64,000 nt of DNA from Paraburkholderia phosphatilytica (GTDB lineage: Bacteria; Pseudomonadota; Gammaproteobacteria; Burkholderiales; Burkholderiaceae): positions 93,895-157,894 of the forward strand of contig NZ_QQOA01000016.1 in assembly GCF_003443895.1 (NCBI RefSeq), written 5' to 3'. Made by a program: the position numbers and the translations under genes. Shown here in pieces: positions 17,293 through 26,337 of this stretch. Numbering within the stretch: position 1 is the stretch's first letter; every line of letters starts with the position of its first letter. Below the pieces are notes generated by a model, which searched no databases, was not told where the DNA came from, and saw only the letters and a list, made by a program, of their open reading frames with translations.

Positions 17293-17573
17293 GCCGCCGG
17301 TTCATCCTCAAGGGAGACAGGACTGACAACGATGGTGTGGTCGAAGAAGGAATCGACGGGTCATCCTTTCAAGGGCGCCCCATGGCATTCATTGGAGCCA
17401 AGGTTCACTGCCCGAGGTGCTCATCGGACGGTGTAATTGTGAGCGACGGTTCGCCGCGCTCAATGACCGTTATGGGAAAGACCGTCGCGCTCGAGAACGA
17501 CCTCTGTCAGTGCAAATGTGAGCCGTTGCCGAAACTGGTGGCGTCGCAATCGCTCGGTTCTAGATCTGCGTGA
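17289..17573 (+). CDS. PAAR-domain protein (T6SS spike tip), copy 2
   Basis: 94 residues, start ATG overlapping the previous stop. It has the same length and architecture as copy 1 at 7628-7912: MSRRFILK start, DGSPRSMTVM repeat, and CQCKC with PLPKLVASQS at the end. The middle CxxC is CPRC. It should cap the VgrG encoded at the head of this operon. Its 3' end overlaps the truncated flavin reductase gene on the other strand by 14 bp, which marks the right edge of the island. Confidence 0.85.
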   Translation: MSRRFILKGDRTDNDGVVEEGIDGSSFQGRPMAFIGAKVHCPRCSSDGVIVSDGSPRSMTVMGKTVALENDLCQCKCEPLPKLVASQSLGSRSA

Positions 17574-17910
17574 CGGCGTGAGAGGCGTGCGCTAACGCAA
17601 CAGGCTTTCCGACGACTTCGAATCGCGAAACCATCCAGTCAATGGCGTTCTTGAGACCACCGGGAATCGCACGAACGTACTCAGGGCTCGATATGACGAT
17701 GCCATCGCACGCGGCAAGCTGCTCCAGAAAGCGAACCACCTCTGGCGGGGTCGTCTCGCCTTCGCTGTCCGGCGAGAAGACAGGTAGTACGTTGAGGGTG
17801 TGGAAGACCGATACCTCAACACCAGGCGGAGCAATCTCTTTCATTGCCATGAGCAACGCGGTGTTGGTGGAAGACCGCCGAGCGCTCCCGGAAATAGCGA
17901 GAATTTTCAT
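17560..17910 (-). pseudogene. Truncated NADPH-dependent FMN reductase
   Basis: 116 residues from ATG 17910. The N-terminus is typical of the family, with GSARRSSTNTALL as the phosphate loop and SPEYVRAIPGGLKNAIDW as the flavin-site loop. Family members are usually about 175-190 residues. This one ends soon after GKPVALAHAS with an unrelated tail (AVTQI) in the last codons of the island's PAAR gene. The C-terminal third is missing and I do not find it at the other island edge. It was most likely cut by the island's arrival and is probably inactive. Confidence 0.7.
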
Positions 17911-18119
17911 TTCAACAGAGTCACTTAACCTGGTATTCGAGAGTCCGCGCTGAACGTCGGCGACTGCCATCGCAGCAGTCACTGCCCGTCCCGGAGGTCT
18001 CAGGCGTCTGCAGGTGCACTGGATGCACCGCCTGTTTGCAGCTGCACATCCGCTTTGAACTGCTTGCGCTCATCTTCAGCCGAATATTTCTCACGAGCTC
18101 GGGGAGTCTGTTGCGATGG
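17911..18119. other. Intergenic region between two leftward genes
   Basis: 209 bp upstream of the truncated reductase and downstream of the DUF429 gene. I see no RNA gene, no convincing ORF and no clear terminator hairpin. Confidence 0.4.
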
Positions 18120-18776
18120 CTATATCGTCTGGGGCCGCCACACCAGCCCTTCAAGCACGACGATATACCCGCCTGGCTCGTCTCCAAACGCAACCGTCTT
18201 ACCCTCGAGCCACAGCTTCGCAGTCAGCGCGCAAAGCGCCGCATCGATATCATCGATCGACTTCAGCGCGCTCGCATCGATACCCGCGTCTTCGAGAATG
18301 GCCCGACGCTGAACCCGCTTCATTTTCGCCGATGCGGCGTCAATGCCCAGCATCGCGCATGTGATCGCATGTGGAAACGTCTCGAAGCACACGCGAGACG
18401 AACGCTTGCTTGACGCAGTGAGTAGCGGATACGTGTCGAAGAACGTCGAGTAGATAAGCTCGCCGCTCAGCATCCACTCATAGAACCGGTTTGAACCGGC
18501 AAGCTCACGCGTCGGCGTAGAGAACAAAGCAATGCGTTGCCGCGCAAGCGCAGACTCCGCAGCGCGGCGTCCGGTTTTAGTCGCCCATCGACATGGCGCA
18601 TCGATCCCCACTGCATCGACGTTCCAGTCGACGCAAAGCCGCCGCATCTCGTCGGGCGTGCCTCTGAATGGCGTCCCTTCCACCACCTGTGCGTCACGCA
18701 GAATGACGAGGTGAGCTCCCTTCTTCGCACCGCCAACATCGATTCCGGCAACCGTGCGTGTTCCGTGAGAACCCAT
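18120..18776 (-). CDS. DUF429 predicted nuclease-fold protein
   Basis: 218 residues. DUF429 proteins have a predicted RNase H-like fold, and their role is unproven. Here AGIDVGGAKKG (about residues 10-20) supplies the first acidic residue, VDAVGIDAPCRW the second, and FETFPHA with ALCALTAKLW the later motifs. The ATG at 18776 was preferred; a TTG start at 18785 would overlap the upstream hydrolase stop by 4 bp. The two genes are very close and probably cotranscribed. No signal peptide. Confidence 0.75.
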   Translation of the reverse strand: MGSHGTRTVAGIDVGGAKKGAHLVILRDAQVVEGTPFRGTPDEMRRLCVDWNVDAVGIDAPCRWATKTGRRAAESALARQRIALFSTPTRELAGSNRFYEWMLSGELIYSTFFDTYPLLTASSKRSSRVCFETFPHAITCAMLGIDAASAKMKRVQRRAILEDAGIDASALKSIDDIDAALCALTAKLWLEGKTVAFGDEPGGYIVVLEGLVWRPQTI

Positions 18777-18781
18777 CACAC

Positions 18782-19786
18782 TCAATCCGATTCGACCTGA
18801 GGTCCACTCGTAGCCGGCGTCGGCTCCGGCGCACCAACCGCAGCGCCACTAGCCGGCGTCAAAGCACCCGCACCACCACCCGCAGTCTTCACCGGCACAA
18901 CCCCCGCCAAAAACTTCTGCACATGCGGCAACCAGATCGGAATCGACCGCTCGACACTGAACATCCCATGCCCGTTCTGCCCAAACGGCGCTTCCATCAC
19001 GAACTCACCACGCCCACCCGCCGCCTGAAACGCGGCAAACCAGCTACGCGTGTAGTCCGGCGCAAAGTATTTGTCGTTCTCGACGTAATGCCACAGCACC
19101 GGCACGCGCGTGGTCGAAGCGAAATGGCCGATCGTCTTCGCCATGTTTTCCGGCGCGCATGGCTCACCAGGATGCTTGACCGGATCGCCGCCGCGCCCAC
19201 CTGAAAAGTTCACGACCGCAACGAGCCCCGGCGGATCGAAGCTCGCGGCAGCGAGCGAAGCGAAGCCGCCGGCGGACTGTCCAACCAGCACGACATGATG
19301 CTTGTCGACCTGAGGCAGCGTATCGGCATACGCGATGGTGGCGAGAATATCCTGCGCGGCCGCTTTGCCTGCGGCTTCGTAATCGGCGCCGTGGCACGAG
19401 CCCGCGTCTTCGGCGAACGTGCCGCCTGTGGCGCCGTAGCCGCGACGAATCGGCACGATCACCATGAACCCCATGCGCACGAATTCACGAATCTGCGGTA
19501 CTTCGCGATAGCGTCCGACCTTCACGCGGTCGCGCGCATTCGGTGGATTGCCGTGACTGAGCACGATCAACGGAAACGGGCCAGGGCCATCGGGCTGCCA
19601 GGTTGTTGCAACAAGCTCGCGATGCGAGTCGCCGAAGAAACCATGTTCGGTCATCGGCACGTGCACGATGGTCTCGTGCAGATCGGTCGCCAATGGGCCG
19701 GTGTCGTCAGCAAAGGCCGGCGCAACAGCGGACAACGCAGCAGCCACTGCCATCCCCCAGACAAGACCTGCAAGCCTCACCCGCAT
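18782..19786 (-). CDS. Secreted alpha/beta hydrolase, dienelactone-hydrolase-like
   Basis: 334 residues. A signal peptide covers about residues 1-26 and ends ALSAVAPAFADD, so the enzyme should act in the periplasm. The nucleophile elbow is GQSAGG, an oxyanion-type LSHGNPP lies earlier, and a candidate catalytic His lies in GQNGHGMF near the C-terminus, with an Asp in HYVENDKYF. The last 30 residues are a Pro/Ala/Gly-rich tail. The family cleaves esters or lactones; the substrate cannot be read from sequence. The ATG at 19786 gives the proper signal peptide. Confidence 0.8.
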   Translation of the reverse strand: MRVRLAGLVWGMAVAAALSAVAPAFADDTGPLATDLHETIVHVPMTEHGFFGDSHRELVATTWQPDGPGPFPLIVLSHGNPPNARDRVKVGRYREVPQIREFVRMGFMVIVPIRRGYGATGGTFAEDAGSCHGADYEAAGKAAAQDILATIAYADTLPQVDKHHVVLVGQSAGGFASLAAASFDPPGLVAVVNFSGGRGGDPVKHPGEPCAPENMAKTIGHFASTTRVPVLWHYVENDKYFAPDYTRSWFAAFQAAGGRGEFVMEAPFGQNGHGMFSVERSIPIWLPHVQKFLAGVVPVKTAGGGAGALTPASGAAVGAPEPTPATSGPQVESD

Positions 19787-19857
19787 CCAGCTTCCCCTCG
19801 TTCGTTCAAACCTTGTCAGCCACAGCCAGCGGCAACCGCGCTTCGACCAAACCGAAG

Positions 19858-20478
19858 TCAATCGAACTCCATCCCACCGTTCCGCCGCAACGCATCCAGC
19901 CGCACGATCTGCTCCGGCAGAATGCGTCCCATCGAAAGCGGCGGCAGCTTGTCGATGTCGAAGAAGCCGACCTCGCTGGTCTCGACGCCGATCACATCGC
20001 CGCGCGTCGTTGCAACGATTTCGCCAAGCATCACGAGCTTCCAGATATGAAAGACGCTAGGCGGATGCGGATGCTTGCGGTTGTCCCACACCGCGAGCAG
20101 GCGGTTCACGCGCACCGTGTATCCACTTTCTTCGCGCACCTCGCGCACGGCATTCTCCGCGGGCGTCGCGCCGACATCGGCCCATCCTCCGGGAATGGAC
20201 CAGCAGCCATCCGCGGCTTCGCGCACGAGCAGGATTTGCCCGGCATCGTTGAACACCGCGCAGCGCACGTCCAGCTTCGGGTTCGCGTAGCCCTCTTCCT
20301 GCAGGAACAGCTCGGCGACCTGCGCCGTCTCCATGCCCGACAGTTCCGCAAGCTGTGCATGCGCGATGGCTGCGATTTCCTGGTATCGCTCCTTGTCGAA
20401 CGTGCCCTCGGTGTAGTGGAGACCGCTCTGCGCGATCGCAAGGAGACGGCGGGCCTGTTCGAGTCGCGACGTAGACAC
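19858..20478 (-). CDS. NUDIX hydrolase with an N-terminal NUDIX_N domain
   Basis: 206 residues. The NUDIX box, G-x5-E-x7-REVREESG, is intact around residues 98-119 (GGWADVGATPAEN, then REVREESGY). The N-terminal 65 residues are helical (ARRLLAIAQSGLHYTEGTFDKERY), the extra domain seen in a family acting on nucleoside diphosphate sugars or NADH-like compounds. The start is ATG at 20478. It lies 71 bp upstream of the hydrolase gene on the same strand. Confidence 0.85.
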   Translation of the reverse strand: MSTSRLEQARRLLAIAQSGLHYTEGTFDKERYQEIAAIAHAQLAELSGMETAQVAELFLQEEGYANPKLDVRCAVFNDAGQILLVREAADGCWSIPGGWADVGATPAENAVREVREESGYTVRVNRLLAVWDNRKHPHPPSVFHIWKLVMLGEIVATTRGDVIGVETSEVGFFDIDKLPPLSMGRILPEQIVRLDALRRNGGMEFD

Positions 20479-20612
20479 GGGTAGTGGCTCCAGAAAAGAG
20501 TTCGATTCGATGCATCGCTTGCTTGCAGAAAGCTTGCGGCGAGCAGCATCGTGTTAACGATACCTGAGCGCGTCGCCGATTCGCTCGCATTCCCGATCCT
20601 TTCTCTGTAAGA

Positions 20613-21479
20613 ATGGCAGCTTCCGCACGACTCACTCCCCGTTCGCCGCATCCGTTCGGGCTGCGGCACGCGATCGAGAGGAGAGCAGCGAAAGTGGACG
20701 ACACGGATATCGACTTCCATTGCACGATGTGCGGCAAGTGCTGCCACAACCTGCGCTTGCCGCTCACGGTCGGCGAAGCCATCGCATGGCTCGAGCGCGG
20801 CGACGATGTCGACGTGCTGTGCGAGGCGTTGCCGTGGCCGGTCGAGCCCGATGCGTCCAATGCCGAAGCGATCTATCGTCGCCAGCGTTCGTCCCCGACG
20901 ACGAGCGGCTCGCTCCCCACGCGCATCCAGATCGTGCTTGCGGCGTCGTTCGCTGGGCCGTGCCCGAATCTCGGCGAAGGCAACGTGTGCGGCATCTACG
21001 ATGACCGCCCGCTCGTGTGCCGCATCTATCCGGCCGAAATGAATCCGTTCGTTCGCCTCGCGCCCGAACACAAGGCGTGTCCGCCGGATGCGTGGCAAGG
21101 CGCGCCGCTGACGCGCGGTGGCCGCATCGTCGATGCAGCGATGGTCGAACTGATCGAGCGCTCGCAGCTCGCCAGTCGGCAGGAGATCGAAACGAAAATG
21201 AAAGTGTGCGTGGCGCTCGGTCTGCACGAAGCCGCGCTCGCGAACGAAGGTTTCGTGATCCATGCTCCGGAGCGAAGCGTGTTGCTCGATGCGCTGAAGC
21301 ATTCCACGCAGTCCACGGGCGCCATGTCATCGGCCAACGGAGACTGGACCTACGTGTCGAACCGCATGAAGACCGTCAACGCGCTGAAGTCGGTTGGCGC
21401 GACGAGCGTGTTCGCCGATACGTTCGACACCGAAGCACACCAGTATCTCGGCTTTTTCGAAGCCGCAGCGGAAGCCTGA
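20613..21479 (+). CDS. YkgJ-family cysteine-cluster protein
   Basis: 288 residues from ATG 20613. A shorter form from GTG 20694, preceded by GAGGAGAG, is also possible and would start just before the first cluster. The cluster CTMCGKCC lies near residues 38-45, followed by GPCPNL, CGIYDDRPLVCRIYP and a later KACPP. This cysteine spacing is that of the CxxCxxCC (YkgJ/UPF0153) family, thought to bind zinc or an Fe-S cluster. Function is unknown. It stands alone between the NUDIX gene and the efflux operon. Confidence 0.75.
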   Translation: MAASARLTPRSPHPFGLRHAIERRAAKVDDTDIDFHCTMCGKCCHNLRLPLTVGEAIAWLERGDDVDVLCEALPWPVEPDASNAEAIYRRQRSSPTTSGSLPTRIQIVLAASFAGPCPNLGEGNVCGIYDDRPLVCRIYPAEMNPFVRLAPEHKACPPDAWQGAPLTRGGRIVDAAMVELIERSQLASRQEIETKMKVCVALGLHEAALANEGFVIHAPERSVLLDALKHSTQSTGAMSSANGDWTYVSNRMKTVNALKSVGATSVFADTFDTEAHQYLGFFEAAAEA

Positions 21480-21821
21480 AGCGGCTACTTAATTTTTCGT
21501 AATACGAAGCGCCCGTTTATGGCAGCTTTGCCATTCTGGCGCCATCGATCTGTTAGTGCCAGGCAACTAGCATAGACCCCAGTCACCGAGCGACGTGTAC
21601 CGTCTCGGTCGATCAGCATGTGCCGTGCTGGAGGGTGTCTGCACCGGCTTTCTGTGTCGCGCGCGCCGCGCTGTGGTGTCGCGCCGCCATCGCGCGACCG
21701 GCCGGCGCTGCGCTCGAACTGCTTCGTGACGTAGGTCGCGCAAGCATCCATCGGGTTGCGCTCACGCAACTGCTCACGGCGGCGTCCTTTCGCTCCCCGC
21801 TTCCTTTTCGGGCACGTTTCA
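21480..21821 (+). other. Control region upstream of the efflux operon
   Basis: 342 bp without a gene. I see no strong promoter match, operator palindrome or terminator. A 13-bp T-rich and pyrimidine-rich stretch precedes the pump start codon at 21822, with no good ribosome site. Confidence 0.4.
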
Positions 21822-24800
21822 ATGTGGATTGTCAACGTTGCACTCAAGCGGCCGTACACGTTCATCGTGATGGCCATCCTGATCCTGCTGGCGACGCCGT
21901 TCGTCCTGTACACGACGCCGGTTGACGTGTTGCCCGAGATCAACATCCCGGTCGTCAGCATCATCTGGAGCTACACGGGTCTGTCCGCGGAGGACATGGC
22001 CAACCGCATCACGTCGGTCAACGAGCGCAGCCTGACCACCACCGTTAACGACATCGAGCACATCGAGTCGCAATCGCTGCAGGGCATCGCGATCATCAAA
22101 CTGTTCCTGCAACCCAACGCGAACATCCAGACCGCGATCGCGCAGACGGTTGCGGTCGAGCAGGCGCAGCTGAAGCAGATGCCGCCGGGTGCGACGCCGC
22201 CGCTCGTGATCAGCTATTCGGCGTCGAGCATTCCGGTGATCCAGCTCGGCATGTCGAGCCCGCGTCTGTCGGAACAGGACCTCAACGATCTCGCGCTGAA
22301 CTTCCTGCGCCCGCAGCTCGTGACGATTCCCGGCGCGGCCGTGCCGTATCCGTATGGCGGCAAGACGCGCCTGATTTCGGTCGACCTCGACACGCACGCG
22401 CTGCTCGCGAAAGGGCTCACGCCGCTCGATGTGGTGAACGCGGTCAACGCGCAGAACCTGATCCTGCCGACAGGTACCGCGAAGGTGGGCCCGAAGGAAT
22501 ACACGGTGGACATGAACGGCTCGCCCACCACCATCGAGGGGCTGAACGACATACCCGTGCGAACGGTGAATGGTGCGACCACCTATCTGCGCGAAGTGGC
22601 GCACGTGCGTGACGGCTTCTCGCCGCAGACCAACGTGGTGCGTGAAAACGGCCATCGCGGCGTGCTGATCTCGATCCTCAAGACAGGCAGCTCGTCGACG
22701 CTATCGATCGTGAACGCGCTGCATGCGCTGCTGCCAACGGCGCGCGCGCAGTTGCCGCAGGACCTGAGCCTCACGGCGCTGTTCGATCAGTCGGTGTTCG
22801 TTAAGGCATCGATTGCGGGCGTGGTGCGCGAAGCGGTGATCGCTGCGGCGCTGACCGCGATGATGATCCTGCTGTTTCTCGGCAACTGGCGCAGCACCTG
22901 CATCATCGCGATCTCGATTCCGCTGTCCATCCTGAGTTCGCTGATCGCGCTGCACGCTTTAGGGCAGACGATCAACATCATGACGCTGGGCGGCCTCGCG
23001 CTCGCGGTGGGTATTCTCGTCGACGATGCGACGGTGACGATCGAGAACATCGAGCGGCACCTGCATATGGGCACGAATCTGCACGACGCGATCCTTGAAG
23101 GCGCGGGCGAAATCGCGGTGCCCGCGCTGGTGTCGACGCTGTGTATCTGTATCGTGTTCGTGCCGATGTTCTTTCTGACCGGCGTGGCGCGCTATCTGTT
23201 CGTGCCGCTCGCCGAAGCGGTGGTGTTCGCGATGCTCGCTTCGTACGTGCTGTCGCGTACGCTCGTGCCGACGCTCGCGATGCTGCTGATGGGCCACGCG
23301 CACAAACCGAAGAAGGGCAAAGCGAAGTACGCGAGGCCCAATCTCTTCATGCGTCTGTATCACCGCTTCGACAAGGCGTTCGAGCGCATGCGCGGCGGCT
23401 ACATCATGATCCTGAGCAGCCTGCTGGTACGCCGCAAGATGTTCACGTCGTGCTTCCTCGCGTTCTGCGTGCTGTCGCTCGGTCTCGTGTTCGTGCTCGG
23501 CGAGGACTTCTTCCCGACCGTCGACGCGGGCGACATCCGCCTGCATATGCGTGCGCCTACCGGCACCCGCATCGAAGAAACCGCGCGCCTCGCGGATCAG
23601 GTCGAAAAGGTGATCCGCCAGGTGGTGCCCGCGAACGAGCTCGGCACGATTCTCGACAACCTGGGCCTGCCGTATAGCGGCATCAACCTGTCGTACAGCA
23701 ACGCGGGCACGATCGGCACGCTCGACGGCGAGATTCAGGTCGCGCTGAACGAAAGCCATCATCCGAGCCAGATCTACATCGACAAGCTGCGCGCGATGCT
23801 GCCGCGCCTCTTCCCGGGCACGGAGTTCTTCTTCCAGCCCGCGGACATCGTCACGCAGATCCTGAACTTCGGCTTGCCGGCTGCCGTCGACGTGCAGATC
23901 TCGGGCACGAACCAGAGCGGCAATCTGCAGGTGGCGCGCGAGCTGATGAAGCAGATCAAGCAGATTCCCGGCAACGTGGATACGCACATCCAGCAGAAGC
24001 AGGACGAGCCGGTCATTGATCTCACGATGGACCGCACGCGTCTGCAGCAGCTGAACCTGAGCGCCGCGAACGTCGCACAGAACCTGCTGATTTCGCTGTC
24101 CGGCAGCTCGCAGACCTCGCCGGGCTTCTGGTACAACCCGCGCAACGGCGTCGAATACAACCTCGCGATCCAGACGCCGCAATACCTCATATCGTCGATC
24201 GACGCGCTGATGCGAACGCCGGTGTCGTCCGCGCTTACGGGCCCGACGCAGCTGCTCGGCAACCTCGTGCGAGTGCATCAGAAGAGCCAGTTCGCGGTGG
24301 TCACGCACTACAACATCCGCCCGGTGATCGACGTGTACGTCAGCGTGGAAGGTCGCGATCTCGGCAGCGTCGCGTCGCAGATCAACAGGCTCGTCGACAA
24401 GGCGCGCGCCACGCTGCCGCGCGGCAGCCAGATCACGGTGCGCGGCCAGGTGCAGACGATGCGTACGTCGTATCTCGGCCTGGGTCTTGGCGTCGCGATG
24501 GCGATCGTGCTCGTGTATCTGCTGATCGTCGTCAACTTCCAGTCGTGGATCGACCCGCTGATCATCATCAGCGCGCTGCCCGCGGCGCTCGCCGGCATCG
24601 TGTGGATGCTCTTCATCACCGGCACTCACATGAGCGTGCCCGCGCTGACCGGCGCAATCATGACGATGGGCGTCGCGACCGCGAACTCGATCCTGATGGT
24701 GGCGTTCGCACGGCAACGTCTCGCGGCGGGCGCGCCGCCGCTCACCGCGGCGCTCGAAGCCGGCGCAAGCCGGATTCGCCCGGTGCTGATGACGGCGCTC

Positions 24801-25049
24801 GCGATGATCATCGGCATGGTGCCGATGGCGCTCGGCATCGGCGAGGGCGCGGAGCAGAATGCGCCGCTCGGCCGCGCGGTGATCGGCGGCCTGATGTTTG
24901 CCACAGTGTCGACGCTGTTTTTCGTCCCGCTGCTGTACGCGGGCATCCATAGCCGCCTGGCGCGCCGCGAGGCACGTCGCCGGGCTGAGGAAGAGCTGGA
25001 AGACGATGACGACGAAAGCGGTGCGTCGCCCTCTCATCCGCACGCGTAA
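21822..25049 (+). CDS. RND efflux pump inner-membrane permease
   Basis: 1075 residues. RND permeases use proton entry to push substrates through a tripartite channel. The protein starts MWIVNVALKRPYTFIVMAIL (TM1). It has the second membrane bundle near 860-1040 and two large periplasmic loops. The TM4 motif reads GILVDDATVTIENIERH, where the more common form has VDN. The substrate class is closer to the hydrophobe/amphiphile (AcrB/MdtC-like) type than to metal pumps, judged by the periplasmic loops. The adaptor follows 22 bp later and the outer-membrane factor after that, then a two-component system. Confidence 0.9.
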   Translation: MWIVNVALKRPYTFIVMAILILLATPFVLYTTPVDVLPEINIPVVSIIWSYTGLSAEDMANRITSVNERSLTTTVNDIEHIESQSLQGIAIIKLFLQPNANIQTAIAQTVAVEQAQLKQMPPGATPPLVISYSASSIPVIQLGMSSPRLSEQDLNDLALNFLRPQLVTIPGAAVPYPYGGKTRLISVDLDTHALLAKGLTPLDVVNAVNAQNLILPTGTAKVGPKEYTVDMNGSPTTIEGLNDIPVRTVNGATTYLREVAHVRDGFSPQTNVVRENGHRGVLISILKTGSSSTLSIVNALHALLPTARAQLPQDLSLTALFDQSVFVKASIAGVVREAVIAAALTAMMILLFLGNWRSTCIIAISIPLSILSSLIALHALGQTINIMTLGGLALAVGILVDDATVTIENIERHLHMGTNLHDAILEGAGEIAVPALVSTLCICIVFVPMFFLTGVARYLFVPLAEAVVFAMLASYVLSRTLVPTLAMLLMGHAHKPKKGKAKYARPNLFMRLYHRFDKAFERMRGGYIMILSSLLVRRKMFTSCFLAFCVLSLGLVFVLGEDFFPTVDAGDIRLHMRAPTGTRIEETARLADQVEKVIRQVVPANELGTILDNLGLPYSGINLSYSNAGTIGTLDGEIQVALNESHHPSQIYIDKLRAMLPRLFPGTEFFFQPADIVTQILNFGLPAAVDVQISGTNQSGNLQVARELMKQIKQIPGNVDTHIQQKQDEPVIDLTMDRTRLQQLNLSAANVAQNLLISLSGSSQTSPGFWYNPRNGVEYNLAIQTPQYLISSIDALMRTPVSSALTGPTQLLGNLVRVHQKSQFAVVTHYNIRPVIDVYVSVEGRDLGSVASQINRLVDKARATLPRGSQITVRGQVQTMRTSYLGLGLGVAMAIVLVYLLIVVNFQSWIDPLIIISALPAALAGIVWMLFITGTHMSVPALTGAIMTMGVATANSILMVAFARQRLAAGAPPLTAALEAGASRIRPVLMTALAMIIGMVPMALGIGEGAEQNAPLGRAVIGGLMFATVSTLFFVPLLYAGIHSRLARREARRRAEEELEDDDDESGASPSHPHA

Positions 25050-25071
25050 AAGTTCTGGACGGCTGAACGAA

Positions 25072-26337
25072 ATGACTGAGAAAACCCACGCCTCGCTGGC
25101 AATCCCGGCACTGGACACCGAAGACGGACACGCGCTGCCTCCGCGTCATCGCGAATGGCGACGCGCGAAGATCGCAGTCGTGATCGTGCTGCTGCTGCTC
25201 GCGGCGGGCGCGCTGCGCACGGTGGTCGCAAACATCCTGCAAAGCCGCACGGTGGCGACGACGACCCAGCAGAACGCGAAGCAGTACGTCGACGTGGTCA
25301 CGCCGAAGACCACCGAGGCCAGCGGCGCGACGCTGCTGCCGGGCACGCTGAGCGGCTATGTCGAATCGCCGATCTACGCGCGCGCGACTGGCTATCTGCT
25401 GCACTGGTACGTCGACATCGGCGCGCAGGTGAAGCAGGGGCAGCTGCTTGCCGAACTCGATACGCCCGAGATCGATCAGGAGCTCGCGCAGGCCGTTGCG
25501 CAACGCGACCAGATGAAGGCGAGCCTCGCGCTCGCGAAGACCTCGTACGATCGCTGGCAGCAGTTGCGGCAGCGCGATGCGGTCTCGCAGCAGGAACTCG
25601 ACGAGCGGCAAAGCACGTACAACCAGGACGTCGCGAACCTTGAGGCTTCGAATGCGAACGTGGAGCGGCTGCGCCAGCTCGAATCGTTCAAGCGCATCGT
25701 CGCGCCGTTCACCGGCGTGATCACGCAGCGCAACGTCGACGTCGGCGACCTGATCGATGCGGGCAGCGGCACGAGCCGCGCGCTGTTCGCGATGGTGCAG
25801 TCCGATCCGCTGCGCGTGTATGTGCAGTTGCCGCAGGCCTACGCGCAGAACGTGACGGTCGGGCAGGACGTCGTCGTCACGCAGGCCGAGCTGCCGGGCA
25901 AGGAATTCCACGGCACGATCACGCACATCGCGGGCGCGATCGACGTGGCGACCCGCACGCTGCAGATCGAAGTGCGGCTGCCGAATCCGGACAACAAGCT
26001 GCGCCCGGGCGCGTATGTGCAGGTATCCGTGCCCGCGTCCGCGCAGGGCGAACTGACAGTGCCGGACAACGCGCTGCTGTTCCGCGCGCAAGGGCCGCAG
26101 TTCGCGGTGGTCGACGATAACGGCGTCGTGCATCTGAAGTCGATCACGATCGCGCAGGATCTCGGTCAGACGCTCGAAATCTCGAACGGCATCGCGCCGA
26201 CCGATCGCATCATCATCAACCCGAGCGATTCGATCGACAACGGCGATCACGTCGTCGTGCAGGCGCAGAACGCGCCGCCCCAGCAGAAGCCGCAACCGCG
26301 CACGCAGCAGCAGGCGAAGAACGGAGGGCAGTCGTGA
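25072..26337 (+). CDS. RND efflux periplasmic adaptor (membrane fusion protein)
   Basis: 421 residues. An N-terminal membrane anchor lies near residues 34-52. A lipoyl-like region begins around GTLSGYVESPIYARATGYL, then comes a coiled hairpin (about 135-205), the return lipoyl half VAPFTGVITQRNVDVGDLI, and a beta-barrel with TLQIEVRLPNPDNKLRPGAYV. The C-terminus is Gln/Pro-rich. It bridges the permease and the outer-membrane channel. Its stop overlaps the next gene's GTG start by 4 bp (GTGA), so the two are translationally coupled. Confidence 0.92.
   Translation: MTEKTHASLAIPALDTEDGHALPPRHREWRRAKIAVVIVLLLLAAGALRTVVANILQSRTVATTTQQNAKQYVDVVTPKTTEASGATLLPGTLSGYVESPIYARATGYLLHWYVDIGAQVKQGQLLAELDTPEIDQELAQAVAQRDQMKASLALAKTSYDRWQQLRQRDAVSQQELDERQSTYNQDVANLEASNANVERLRQLESFKRIVAPFTGVITQRNVDVGDLIDAGSGTSRALFAMVQSDPLRVYVQLPQAYAQNVTVGQDVVVTQAELPGKEFHGTITHIAGAIDVATRTLQIEVRLPNPDNKLRPGAYVQVSVPASAQGELTVPDNALLFRAQGPQFAVVDDNGVVHLKSITIAQDLGQTLEISNGIAPTDRIIINPSDSIDNGDHVVVQAQNAPPQQKPQPRTQQQAKNGGQS

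Noticed and set aside
22959..25118. A 719-codon minus-strand frame opposite the RND permease
   Set aside because: Shadow of the conserved permease; His/Arg-rich composition with no family resemblance.
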